From Polymyxa betae (taxonomy: Eukaryota > Endomyxa > Phytomyxea > Plasmodiophorida > Plasmodiophoridae): a DNA stretch of 20,192 nucleotides. Within the stretch, counting starts at the first letter, position 1, and each line of letters starts with the position of its first letter. Made by a program: the position numbers and the translations under genes. The notes below the pieces were generated by a model, which worked only from the letters and a program-made list of their open reading frames with translations, had not been told where the DNA came from and did not search any database. Where the stretch lies: positions 363-20,554 of the forward strand of contig RBZT01000341.1 of NCBI GenBank assembly GCA_003693705.1, in the 5' to 3' direction. Positions 8,097-16,850 of this stretch are shown in pieces.

Positions 8097-8508
8097 CAGA
8101 ACCAGTTCATTCTGGTTGTCGTTTCGTCACTTTAACCACGAAATTCCTGCCGCTCGAACGACTGAACATTTTCTTCACGTCAGAACGGTGCTTGAGAAAA
8201 TATTTCTAATAGTTGTGGAATAGTCATCAATGAACGATATGTACGGAGTATCTATTTTCGCCAGTGGGAAACGGTCTTACCACATCACTCCAGACGATCT
8301 CGAACCGCTCGTTTTGCGCGCTCATCGCGTGACTGAAATGGATTTCTGGTCATCTTGGCTTGTATACAGCCGTCGCATATGTCTTCTGGCTTGTTGATGT
8401 TCTGTTTAGCGAATTCGATAACCATGCACAGATTTAGGAACGCAATCTACGAGTTTCCCACAAAGATGGCCCGATCTCAGATGAGCCAGGCGTTTTTTGA
8501 AAAATATG
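8097..8508 (-). pseudogene. Copia gag-pre-integrase and N-terminal half of integrase core
   Basis: Minus strand, high to low: RLAHLRSGHL (about 8457-8493), the H of the HHCC zinc domain; ICDGCIQAKMTRNPF (about 8350-8387), the paired Cys; then FEIVWSDVVRPFPTG near 8260-8300 (first catalytic Asp at 8284-8286), and YFLKHRSDVKKMF near 8170-8210 after stops. It ends at the Penelope-like junction. Stops and frame changes show decay. Confidence 0.8.
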
Positions 8509-8898
8509 TAGGGTTGGGGGAAAATGAACCCGACCCGAGCCGGACAGAGTCGGGTATTTCATTGACTGGGTCGAACCCGGGTTGGACCCGATCTCACTGA
8601 TTTTGCTGAATTATCCGGTCTCATCGGGGATAATCCATCCTAACTGGTCTCGGAATGCTACTTTTGCTTTATTATCGATCGGTTGTCTCATCACGACCGT
8701 TTACACTGAGAAAATATATAAAAAGACTACAGTTCACAAATGTCCTGCAGAATGCGTTGAAAGTTTATTAGAATTTTTTTCCAGTCAACCCGGGTCGTAA
8801 CCCGACCCGACCGAGTCGGGCCCTTGGCCAACCAGATCAGATCGGGTTGGGTATTTGTAAAACCCGACACGACCCGACCAGACCCCTTTCCATCCCTA
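8509..8898. mobile_element. 390-bp hAT-type MITE with 8-bp target duplication
   Basis: The ends are TAGGGTTGGGGG at 8509 and, on the opposite strand, TAGGGATGGAAAGGGG from 8898, typical hAT-like TAGGG termini. Flanking 8-mers AAAATATG (8501-8508) and AAAATATA (8899-8906) match at 7 of 8 positions. Subterminal regions are packed with ACCCGACCCG/CGGGTCGGGT repeats in both orientations (about 8528-8592 and 8785-8880). The centre is AT-rich and has no transposase motif. It splits the Copia protease-integrase region. Confidence 0.8.
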
Positions 8899-9059
8899 AA
8901 AATATAATTGGTTCGGAGGTCATCGTCATGGTTCTGGCCCTCGTAGATCAGATAGAGGTTGTTTTCGGTCTTTAATATATTTTGAATGGCATCAAAGTCT
9001 TTGTTGAGTAGATATCAGTAATCTCCAGTGAATAAACAATTTAATATGCTCTCTCTCAC

Positions 9060-9240
9060 AGACAGAGGATTGTGTCATGCCAGGTAGGTGGTGAACATTC
9101 TGTAATTCTAGGGCTGCGTTTTCTAGTTGAATAAGATTTCCCTGACCATCGATGTTCATATCGCGTCCATCAGCGATTGTTATTCGCCTGTCTCCATTTC
9201 ATTGCTGAATAATCGCCTATCCTGAATCCACATCCATTTT
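9060..9240 (-). pseudogene. Copia aspartic protease remnant
   Basis: Minus-strand translation shows WIQDSG (catalytic Asp codon at 9226-9228), followed by stops, then RRITIADGRDMNIDGQGNL and LQNVHHLPGM. This is the Copia protease order DSGAS...IADG...GxG...VxxVPxL. A zinc-knuckle-like Cys/His cluster with a stop lies just upstream at about 9300-9400. It follows gag and precedes integrase, as expected for Copia. Confidence 0.75.
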
Positions 9241-9466
9241 TTTGTTTTGTGGTCCTCTTTGCTTTCTGATGTTAAAGAGCACGTCATGTAACCCTTAATA
9301 GTGTCGCAGTTTATGTGGTTATTACGGTCTTCCCATCATTTCGGTTCTTTGGACGGAGTTGCAAACCAGCACTTTTGGTTAGAAAGATTGCCCTGTCGCA
9401 CATAATTTTTGAACGTTTGGCTTCTTGGAAGCTGTGTTTCCAGTTTATGCCGAAGCACAGCGTTGT

Positions 9467-10071
9467 CTAACTCGAGGTTTTAACTACATCGGCCGAATTG
9501 GCGGCTGAATCTTCTTTCATCTCGGAGTTGAGGTTCAGTTCTTTGTTCAACAGCATTTTTGTTACCTCCGCTGTAGATAGATCTCCGGAATGATTATCCA
9601 ATACTGTGGCGACTCCGTCATATCCTTCAGGTAATTCTGCAAGAACAAACGCCGCAACAATCTTGTCCGGCAATGTAACACCGGATGAAACATTTTGGGG
9701 AGCACTCTTGATCTATAGCACATTCGACTGGATCGAATCTTTCCCTTCTTCTGTTCCAAACATTATCTTCACCGCTGCCACCGTGGCTGCGGAGGAAAAA
9801 CGATTATATTGCTTCACGAGGTTTTTGCATCGTTTGTGTACCGATTAGGCTGCTTCTGCTCCAACTAAACATTGGACCCCGCTGCTTAAATGCTATCTTG
9901 GCTCGTGCTTTGATGTCATTTCTAATGGACAAAACCCTCCTTGCCGTCAGCTTTCAATTCGGGGGTCGTACGTACCATCTAACTTTCTTGTTGTCGGGTT
10001 GATTTGGACTACCAGGTCGAAGTCTTTGTCTACAAATGTCTACAAGCAGGATTATCATCCTTGAGCTCCAT
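9467..10071 (-). pseudogene. Copia gag remnant
   Basis: The likely gag ATG is at 10069-10071 (MELKDDNPAC), 58 bp inside the 5' LTR; the frame then meets stops. The clear family signal is the C-terminal half, 9467-9840: SIQSNVL, LPDKIVAAFVLAELPEGYDG, STAEVTKMLLNKELNL. This matches the gag-polypeptide of LTR Copia-type (LxxLPxxYxxxVxxL...LT..EVxxxLLxxE). It would form the virus-like particle. Broken by several stops. Confidence 0.75.
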
Positions 10072-10128
10072 CCTCGGAAGCCACTCCCGTTGAAGACCCT
10101 TGTTCATTGGAGTCTGGGACCCTTAATC

Positions 10129-10272
10129 TGTTAAACTCGTACGGCGAGAGACGAATATATTGAAGAGTGATTGTATTCTCAAATCCGTACGGAACTTTCA
10201 TGATGAATAATTATAATATATTAATTAATAGCGATATTTTTTCTCTAAGAGTCATGATTGGCGATCATAACA
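10129..10272 (-). repeat. 5' LTR of the Copia element
   Basis: Minus strand starts TGTTATGATCGCC and ends GAGTTTAACA, giving TG...CA termini. It is the direct counterpart of 4027-4172. An AT-rich TATA-like stretch (about 10211-10232) lies mid-LTR. The primer-binding region beside it (minus strand GATTAAGGGTCCCAG) does not start with the usual TGG. Confidence 0.8.
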
Positions 10273-10278
10273 GCATCT

Positions 10279-10429
10279 CATCATCCGAAGATTCTGAATC
10301 ATCGGGTTCCCTAAAGTCCCATCCAGATCGCCTCCTCTCTTAGCCACATCACTTTCCGAAGATGCCACTCGCGTTCGCTTGACATTCATCCTGCTCAGAT
10401 TGTCAAACAGCTTTGACTTCCGGGGCATG
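10279..10429 (-). pseudogene. Upstream part of the reading frame interrupted by Copia
   Basis: Minus-strand ATG at 10427-10429 starts MPRKSKLFDNLSRMNVKRTR. After a one-base frame change near 10325 the sequence reads an acidic patch, WDFREPDDSESSDDEM, ending at the Copia target site. Across the element (left flank at 4019 downward) the same frame continues PYWLAEVDERLK, so the pre-insertion sequence was open here. Basic start and Ser/Asp/Glu cluster suggest a nuclear protein; no family recognised. It could belong to an older transposon. Confidence 0.45.
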
Positions 10430-10605
10430 GAGATGTTTTAATGCTCTGTCGAGTTTTTTCAGAACAATTTGCGCGCGAGTCGGACTTTTTTGACCGCGCA
10501 ATTTTGTTTTTTGGAGCGGCGCACTGTTTGTGCTACGCATTTCTCAAATGTGCGCCTCCTGGTCAGGCCACATCAAATAGTGGTTTGGCCCTATTTACCT
10601 AAATA

Positions 10606-10654
10606 GCTTACTTAGTGCTCTCCACCAATATTATTCAGTGTTATTTAGTGAAAC
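10606..10654 (+). repeat. Direct repeat copy A (GCTTA...TTATTTAGTG)
   Basis: About 49 bp resembling 11201-11249 in the same orientation at roughly 80 percent by eye: shared GCTTA, TGCTC.CCAC.AATAT and GT.TATTTAGTGA. The two copies bracket the BED-like ORF. They may be subterminal repeats or LTR remnants of an old element. Confidence 0.5.
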
Positions 10655-10750
10655 CGCCTGTATTGTCAGTAATAGATTCTATTCCTCCCTCATAACCACT
10701 GCAATGCGTTGAGCAGATCGGCATGAAGATTCCTTCATATGAGAAGTCGG

Positions 10751-10984
10751 TCATTGATCCTCATTTTCGAAATGTCGAAGAAGCGTGTTCTGAAGATTCT
10801 GTTTGCCCTCGAAATATTGTCGCTTGAACTTAACAGAACATAGCTGATACTGTTCCCAATCAGATTGATGCTGTAACATGAGATGCTGTTTATAGTATTG
10901 CGTCCGAAACTTTTCAAAGTATTTGAAGTTGGTGGTCCGCTTGCGTTTCCCACCAACATTCTCATTTCCTCCCAGAATAATCAC
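10751..10984 (-). CDS. Small BED-finger-like ORF, 77 aa
   Basis: ATG at 10982-10984. The product is strongly basic (GGKRKRTTNFKYF) and then has YYKQHLMLQHQSDWEQYQL followed by KRQYFEG. The H-x4-H plus W-x2-Y pattern resembles the second half of BED-type zinc fingers found near the N-terminus of transposases, but the paired Cys are not visible. It may be a degenerate transposase N-terminus, or may relate to the interrupted frame at 10429 downstream on the same strand. Family call tentative. Confidence 0.35.
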   Translation of the reverse strand: MIILGGNENVGGKRKRTTNFKYFEKFRTQYYKQHLMLQHQSDWEQYQLCSVKFKRQYFEGKQNLQNTLLRHFENEDQ

Positions 10985-11200
10985 AGAAAACAGCGAACCG
11001 AAATAACCAGCTGGCTGCCAGGATCTCTGGCAGTGATTTTCACATCAAATTCTGGGAAATGGTCTTGCTGAAAACAGGGTCCTGCTTGTAACCAACCAAG
11101 GCTGAAACTGAAATCCGAAAAGATGATATTTTTCCCACCAAAAACGTCGAAAAGAGAGAGAAACACACGCTGCAACTATTTGCGCCACGGACTGGGCTTC

Positions 11201-11249
11201 GCTTATTTAATGCTCGCCACAAATATAATTTAGTGCTATTTAGTGAGCG
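11201..11249 (+). repeat. Direct repeat copy B
   Basis: Partner of 10606-10654; see there for shared blocks. It ends about 40 bp before the Gypsy 3' LTR and is therefore part of the older host or element sequence at that site. Confidence 0.5.
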
Positions 11250-11291
11250 TTCCAATCAAGGACACGATTTAAATGGCATGCTCTGGGTGCA

Positions 11292-11454
11292 TTTGTCGGC
11301 TCTCACTGGAATCCGATATTAAGCAGTTAATTTGAATGCTTTATTGAATAGATCAGCTGGAGCTTAAATAGGGCCCCCATCTCCGATCTCCGAACCAGCT
11401 TCAATATTTTCTCTAAGATTCCGATCTCGGAGCCGGTGGCCGCTCTCCACCACA
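11292..11454 (-). repeat. 3' LTR of the Gypsy element
   Basis: Minus strand begins TGTGGTGGAGAGCGGCC. TATTTAAGCTCC serves as a TATA-like box and AATAAA (minus strand, 11340-11345) as a polyadenylation signal downstream of it, a compact U3-R-U5 layout. The end is GAGAGCCGACAAA if the GTGCA duplication sets the boundary; a boundary six bases further inside is also possible. Confidence 0.8.
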
Positions 11455-11664
11455 CCGCCTTCTCCAAGAACAAGTTCAACGAGTGCAGAGAGTCAGCTTG
11501 GGATAATAATATTGATAAACAAAATTTTCAATTGAGTTGTGAAGCACCAGTAAAAACCTATAGAATATTCCGCAGCCATCGGTATAAAACTGATAGGAAA
11601 AAAGGTCTACTTCCTCAATGTGTCACAGTCGTCTGCGGCAAAATGTGCGTACAGATAAAATCAA

Positions 11665-11750
11665 GAAAAATTACACTGAATAGCACACATTTTTTGCGTA
11701 TTTCACAGAATGGCACACTTTCTTGGATATTTATAAAATAACATACTTTT
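11665..11750 (+). repeat. MULE left terminal inverted repeat
   Basis: 86 bp starting GAAAAATTACACTGAATAGC. It matches the reverse complement of 13888-13971, including the blocks TTTTTTGCGTATTTCACAG and TTTCTTGGAT, with a 2-bp indel and scattered mismatches increasing inward. Confidence 0.9.
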
Positions 11751-11773
11751 TACGCCGAGATTCAGAATTCGCT

Positions 11774-13826
11774 TCATCTAAAGACAGAGTGAATAAAAGC
11801 TTGAAATTTCGGGTATCTGCTATGCGCTTCGCTACATGTTCGACGATTGTGTCCACTTTGTCCACAGCTCTTGCAGACGCGCCCAGTTTCCGACCCTGGG
11901 GCTAGACTGACAGCCTTTTTCTTTTCTCTTGGTAGCAGGTCTTCCTCTTGAAGGAACAACACGGGGCGGGAGCATTTCTTCGGATTACAAATTCGTCATT
12001 GTTATCGGGGTATAACATCTGTGTAGTGCAGAAATAATTGCGAACACTTATTGCGCCCTACTTTAACCGTTATGATACATGTTATGTTACATGAAGTCTT
12101 AGAAGGTCCCATAACGACAATTTGCATTCAATTTTTTTATATGGAGCATTAATGCGTGGCAATAAACAGATTACTTTTTCCATATTATTTCTTATTTTGG
12201 TTAAACATCGCTCATAAGTCTGTCGATAGTTTGATAACGTATAAACGTCTGAGACTAGACTAATTGGAGCTACCTCTACTTTGATAGCAAAAACGCAGGG
12301 ATGACTGCACGGCACCAAAAAGTTTTGGTAAAACCTGCAAGAGCAGCTCCCGTACACGCTTTTTGATGAAGGTAATTCGATGACAAATTGCTGTCCTGAC
12401 GCGACGATAACCACACCGGGATCGGCACTTACTGGGCGAACTGTCATCAAGTGAGCATTTGTGAACTTGGTGTTGAATCTGTCCATGGCGGTTGGAACTA
12501 AGGGAGACACCCATTTCATTGAATCCTCTTCTCGCTTCTGAAACATTTCATTGGTGACGATAAAGGCTGTCCAGCCTTTCCAGAAGCGGCATCTCCCGAA
12601 ATGATCGGATAATAGAATGGGCTATTTCGGCTAAATTGGAGGTACATTGTCCATAACGGCGGTCTTACATGGCATACGTCGCCCAATGCTCGTGAGGAAT
12701 CGATAGAACGAATTCTGCAGCGCTTTCTTTTAGCTGATATGAAGCGACAATGCAAGCTTCAAATTTATCTTGCGTCTCTGCATTAGCGGCTTTCCTGAAC
12801 AGCCCCCAGAAAAAGTTTAGATAAAAAAAATTTCTTGACGACATCAAATGTACCTCTTCGCTGCAAGCCCGAGTTTTGTTTGCTCATTTGATCCGATGTG
12901 CCAGAAACAGTATGCATTCAAAGCATTGGGAACAATATCCTGAACTGCTTGTAAAAGGCCTTTTTCTCGGTCGTTAATTCTGACTGCTTCACGATCGTTG
13001 ATGGACGGATACGCATCACGGATACCTTGCAGAAACCAGGACCATGTGTCGTAAAATTCGTTAGGAACAACAGCCCAGGCAAGAACCACAAACTGAACTT
13101 GTGCATCCATGCCGACTGCTAAAAGCAATATCTGAATGAAGCGATTCTTGGTAATTGGGCCACCAGCAGCCATGAAGCGGCGCGTTTTGATGAAAGCATC
13201 CGACAGCGCCAGGAGCAACCATTATTGAATGGAATCTTGGGGCATGTCCATCGGGCATCGCTTGTGCTTGTGTCTCGATCTTTGCGATAGTGCCATCTTC
13301 TACTTTCAATAGCTCATCAAATAAGAATGAAGAAAAGAAATTTGACTACTTTGAGCATCAACGGAATCATTGAGTATCGTTTCCTTTGCCTTATGTGCCG
13401 TTGTGTAAGCGATCTCGCTGCCAATTCGCTGTTTGAGAAACATCTGCACGTCTTTGACCGGAGTATTCTTGTTCACAATCATATCGATTCGGAGCAGATT
13501 AACAAGAAATTCATGATCTGGTTGGGTTCCTCGAGGAGCTTGCAGAGTCCCTAGTCAAGAATGAGTATCCCCTCGCCTCCCGACAACGTTGTGTTCAAGC
13601 TTCTTGAAAGCGAGAGCCGAGTGTAGGCCTGACAATTGTTCCCCGAACACTTCAGAGCTGCACGATTTTTGTTTCGATTGGTAATCCTATAACTGAAGCC
13701 ATGCTTTTGCGCATGGAAGCGGGCAGCATTGATCGCATCGTCCTTTGTGGCATAGCAGGCTCCTTCACCGAGAGCTGGTAGTGAGGCAGCTTGAGCTGGT
13801 ATCGAACCGGTGCTGCCGAGCCTCAT
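11774..13826 (-). pseudogene. MULE transposase (MURA-like), frameshifted
   Basis: Domains in order on the minus strand: an N-terminal FLYWCH/FAR1-like DNA-binding segment (13826-13600; ARFHAQKHGFSYRITNRNKN, with CSGNNC), then the MULE DDE core at 13218-12844. The core has LSDAFIKTRRFMAAGG as candidate first Asp block, NDREKGLLQAVQDIVPNAL as second Asp block, and CFWHIGSN as C-x2-H. RYGQCTSNLAE near 12630-12665 supplies the candidate Glu. A SWIM zinc finger follows (SCSCRFYQNFLVPCSH, about 12300-12355) and a CCHC knuckle ends it (CKSCGQSGHNRRTC, about 11830-11875). Frame changes near 13220, 12845, 12660 and 12545 and in-frame stops inactivate it. The full domain set makes this the best-preserved transposase in the window. 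Confidence 0.88.
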
Positions 13827-13887
13827 GAGGAATTACAAGAATAATGGATGTACCGCACAACAAGAAAACAGATTCTGAAACTGCGAC

Positions 13888-13971
13888 AAAAGTGTGCATT
13901 TTTATGAAAATCCAAGAAAGTGCCATTCTGTGAAATACGCAAAAAATGTGTGCTATTCTGTGTAATTTTTC
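13888..13971 (-). repeat. MULE right terminal inverted repeat
   Basis: 84 bp; reverse complement of the left TIR (11665-11750). It lies 62 bp upstream of the transposase start side, so it would include the promoter of the transposase gene. Confidence 0.9.
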
Positions 13972-13981
13972 AAAAATTCAA

Positions 13982-14594
13982 TAATGGATGATTTGGATTA
14001 TTGCCCAGAAAGTCCTGTATATCCCCGTGATTCTCAGTCCGAACACTGAATCCTGGACTCCAATAATCTTCAATATATCAAAGTTCCTCCATTTAAAAGA
14101 AATTAAATGTCAGTCTTTGTAGAATTATTTCTGGCACCCACTATTTTCTCTATTTCACGGGATGCTGTATCATAAGCAAATTGATTCAAATTTCTTCAGA
14201 AACATTAAGAGAAATATCAGAATAAAACTGAATTCGGTCCTCATGAATTTGCTTAATTTCTTTAGTAAGTAAAGTCTCATCTGAAAAACGTAGCCGTTGT
14301 GAGTATCAGTTTCCCGATAAGGACCATGCCATTTCAAAGTTAATTTGTTCAGATGTTTCTTTTCAGGTATTGCAACCAAAACGTAATCTCGTTCCAAACT
14401 TGGGAAAAAATCGATTGCGAGAAGATCGCTGACTACGTTTCATCCGTTCACATTCAGTGATGTGAAAAATATTTTTTTGCACATTATTCATGCTCTCAAT
14501 CAATTTATCCGTAGCCTCCTATGTATTTTCACTTTCTAACTCAATTATACTAATAGTTCCAATTTGTGAATTGAGAAATATTGAATCAAGAGGA
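13982..14594 (-). pseudogene. Gypsy integrase C-terminus and chromodomain
   Basis: Minus strand, high to low: NPLDSIFLNSQIGT (about 14550-14594), ATDKLIESMNNVQKNIF (about 14470-14515), RDYVLVA and LKWHGPYRETD (14310-14395; the GDYVLV...KWxGPYRV block), IHEDRIQFYSDISLNVSEEI (about 14175-14235), then ASREIEKIVGARNNS and FKWRNFD (about 14060-14165), a chromodomain-like block. Chromodomains of this class direct integration to marked chromatin. One frameshift near 14395 and others in the chromodomain. Confidence 0.75.
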
Positions 14595-14602
14595 TTGTCT
14601 GC

Positions 14603-15037
14603 TGGCTGGGCTGGAAAAAACCCGAATTTAGCTCGGAATAAAATCAGGTTTATGGATTCTTAGGGAAACCCCATATAGTCTTTGGGTTTTTTAGGTTTTA
14701 TATCAGACTCGGTATTTATTAAACATTTAATGGGTTTTGTCAGATTCCTGATCATCGCAGGAGGAATGGGAAAATAGGAGATCGTCAAGTTCCTGCTGAG
14801 CATTCGGGAAATTAGCTCTGATATAGACCAGCTTCTCAACCCGCTCGGGGGCTAAAGAGCTCCGCAACTTTGTATCGATATATCCTGATTGGAGAAACTT
14901 CTTTCGCATGCCCACAAACTGCGTTATTTGCGAAAAAATAACGTAATATTGTAACCCGATTTTCTGGGCTGGAATAAAATCGGGTTGTTTTAAAAAACCC
15001 AAAAAACCCACGAATTAAAAACCCCGCGCTGCCAGCC
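14603..15037 (-). mobile_element. 435-bp internally deleted hAT element with perfect 8-bp TSD
   Basis: TTGTCTGC occurs at 14595-14602 and 15038-15045, exactly flanking the segment. The ends are TGGCTGGGCTGG and, from the other side, GGCTGGCAGCGC, short imperfect TIRs. Inside, the minus strand codes the end of a hAT transposase (14740-14920: KLRSSLAPERVEKLVYIRAN), the typical C-terminal dimerisation motif. The rest of the transposase is absent. Removing the segment with one TSD copy leaves the Gypsy integrase frame open across the site (NGLLAD then NPLDS), which proves the boundaries. Confidence 0.85.
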
Positions 15038-15045
15038 TTGTCTGC

Positions 15046-15345
15046 TAGTAAGCCATTCATGACAGTAATAGGTGCAAGATTTCCCAATCGCTGTTGTGAC
15101 CTATGATTCAAGGTGTGTTGAATTAGGTTACTCAACAAAGGCCATTCTAACTTGTGGTAAAGTAATTCAGAAATTAAGGCTCGTAATAGATAAAGAGTAT
15201 CTCTCTATTAATGATTTCAATAGAACCTCTGGAATATTGAGCGTATGCCGTCACGAAATGTTGTTTTGTACCAAGTCGTCTTGTTAATTCTTTCATAGTC
15301 TGGGATACAAAGTAAGATGCCTGATCAGAGACCTAAATCTCCGAA
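15046..15345 (-). pseudogene. Gypsy integrase catalytic core remnant
   Basis: Minus strand, high to low: VSDQASYFVSQTM (about 15290-15325; candidate second catalytic Asp), RLGTKQHFVTAYAQYSRGSI (about 15215-15275), EIINREILF (candidate Glu block), ALISELLYHKLEWPLLSN and ITVMNGLLAD down to 15046. This is the Gypsy rve core order. At least two frame changes. Upstream parts of integrase and the RT are missing. Confidence 0.8.
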
Positions 15346-15419
15346 ATCCAAAAAGTGCGTCTCCGCAATTCCTGACGAGACATCAGCAGATCACCATCAA
15401 ACTACGATGTACACAATGG

Positions 15420-16764
15420 GTGGTGGATCGGGGGTTGCGAATACAGCTTTCTTCTGTCCTGTATGGCCCATACTGTGCAGCTTGGCATCAAACATGGAAT
15501 GTCGAGCTGTCGAAATCTTGATGTTGCTATCGGTCGTTTTCGGGATACCATCAAAAAAATTTCCGACTCACCAAAGCTGTTGGAGGCTTTGAAGGCGCTA
15601 TGTACCTCTCTCAATATAACTTGGCGAAACCTCGAGTTGGACGTCGAAACTCGATGGAACTGTACATGGTCTACTCTATGCTGAATTCCTTTGTCCTGCT
15701 ACGAACATCAATTGAAGAGCTTCTTAGAAGAATTCGAGAGCGCCATGTAGGTTACTGTGAGTTTACCATTGCACCCTCTGATCCTCTGGCTTCTGAAATT
15801 CCTGCTGGAAGCTGGTATGCTGTTTAAGACTTTTGCAATTTTCCTCAACCATTCAAAGACGCCACTGTTCTCCTGTCTGCATCACATTATCCGACTTTGA
15901 GAATGTCACTTCCTGTATTCTGTACCATTCTCCAGCACGTCCAAAAGTCAATTCAAGCTGCGCATGGCTTTAAATGTACATTGACCATCAAATTCGCGAA
16001 AGCCGTTCAGGATAAAATGGAGTCTTACTATGATAAGATCAACCAGAGCCATGTTCAGATCGCAGCTGTGCTAGATCCGCGCATCAAAGGATATCTCAAC
16101 AAAATGGGCCTGTCCCACTGTTATTTTTCTGGTCTTACGCGAATACGATGCCTTTTACAGAGCTCAATACGAGTGTTATTCCGCAATAAAGCAAGCTCCA
16201 GAGACTGCCGAGGCCCAAAGCGGGATTGCGGGCACCTTAATGAATAGTTTTATGGATGTATTCGACGAAGATGAAGGAAGCAGTGGTGATGCTCAGTCGT
16301 CTGAACCATTTCAAAACGAACTAGAACGTTGGTTCTCTTATGCCCCAATGAAATTAGATCAAAGCTCCCACGATGTTTTAATGTGGTTTAAGCTCAATTC
16401 GGCCTTATTTCCCAGGGTGGCGTTTAAGGCAAGGGACTATCTAGGAGTAACAGCCACTTCAGTTCCGAGTGAGGTGGCTTTTTCACGCGCTGGAACGGTT
16501 GTCAGCAAAACACGTGCACGGCTGGGCGACGATGCTGTGCAAGCAATTTGCGAAATGAAGTCATTTCTCAGTTTTATGAAGTAGATTTTAAATATAAAGC
16601 TGAACTTTTGTTTACTAATTTTTAATCGACTTTAGTCGACTTGAGTTAACTAGAAGATATGTTGAGTGATTAGAAGTCGATTGGGCACTGTCGACTGAAA
16701 CTCAGCTGACTGGGTCGACTGTAGTCGAATGCAGTCGACTATATAGTCGAATCTGACACCCCTA
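15420..16764 (+). mobile_element. 3' part of a hAT transposon, transposase pseudogene
   Basis: Transposase pieces on the plus strand: MAHTVQLGIKHG and SPKLLEALKAL...LELDVETRW (15463-15665; the AHTLQL and DVxTRWNS blocks), VQIAAVLDPRIKGYL (about 16050-16098), and the C-terminal dimerisation domain at 16240-16584 (TATSVPSEVAFSRAGTVVSK, TRARLGDDAVQAI). After the stop TAG come AGTCGACT-rich subterminal repeats (16625-16745), then the terminus ending CACCCCTA at 16764. The 8-mer ATCCGGTC follows. The BED finger, the first catalytic region and the left TIR are absent. Frame changes near 15685, 15880 and 16130. It broke the Gypsy frame just after LGPD. Confidence 0.85.
16625..16764 (+). repeat. hAT subterminal AGTCGACT repeats and right terminus
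   Basis: Many copies of TAGTCGA/GTCGACT and their palindrome occur within 120 bp, ending AGTCGAATCTGACACCCCTA. Such short palindromic clusters next to the TIR are usual transposase-binding sites of hAT elements. The matching left terminus (TAGGGGTGTCAG) was not found in the window. Confidence 0.75.
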
Positions 16765-16850
16765 ATCCGGTCCTAATTTAACGCGGAATACATCTCTGGG
16801 AGATAACAATAGTTGCGTTAAAGTATTTTCATATTTTAGGATATAGTCCA

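Larger units (their letters stand above)
4025..10272 (-). mobile_element. Ty1/Copia LTR retrotransposon, decayed, with nested insertions
   Basis: Two direct repeats of about 145 bp (4027-4172 and 10129-10272) flank minus-strand gag, protease, integrase, reverse transcriptase and RNase H in Copia order. A purine-rich tract GAGGGGAAA (minus) directly precedes the 3' LTR at 4173-4181. The flanks share GCATC(T): 10273-10278 abuts the LTR and 4020-4025 lies within two bases of it, as expected for a 5-bp duplication with slight end decay. All ORFs contain stops or frameshifts. A Penelope-like element and a hAT-type MITE sit inside it, so it is older than both. Confidence 0.85.
11655..13981 (-). mobile_element. 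MULE (Mutator-like element) with long TIRs and 10-bp TSD
   Basis: The element body is 11665-13971 (2307 bp). TIRs 11665-11750 and 13888-13971 begin GAAAAATTACAC and are nearly identical over the first 65 bases. Flanking 10-mers ATAAAATCAA (11655-11664) and AAAAATTCAA (13972-13981) match at 8 of 10 positions, in the size range normal for MULEs. It lies in the Gypsy element downstream of its chromodomain. The internal transposase gene is on the minus strand and is broken. Confidence 0.9.

Noticed and set aside
8582-8800. ORF inside the hAT-type MITE
   Set aside because: It lies in the non-coding middle of a 390-bp non-autonomous element and shows no transposase motif.
11040-11255. Overlapping minus-strand ORFs of 64 and 71 codons
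   Set aside because: They overlap each other and the direct repeat, with no conserved motif; not supported as genes.
14650-15010. Telomere-like AAACCC/TTTGGG runs
   Set aside because: The few irregular ACCCAAAAAACCC units are inside the hAT derivative and do not form a regular telomeric array.
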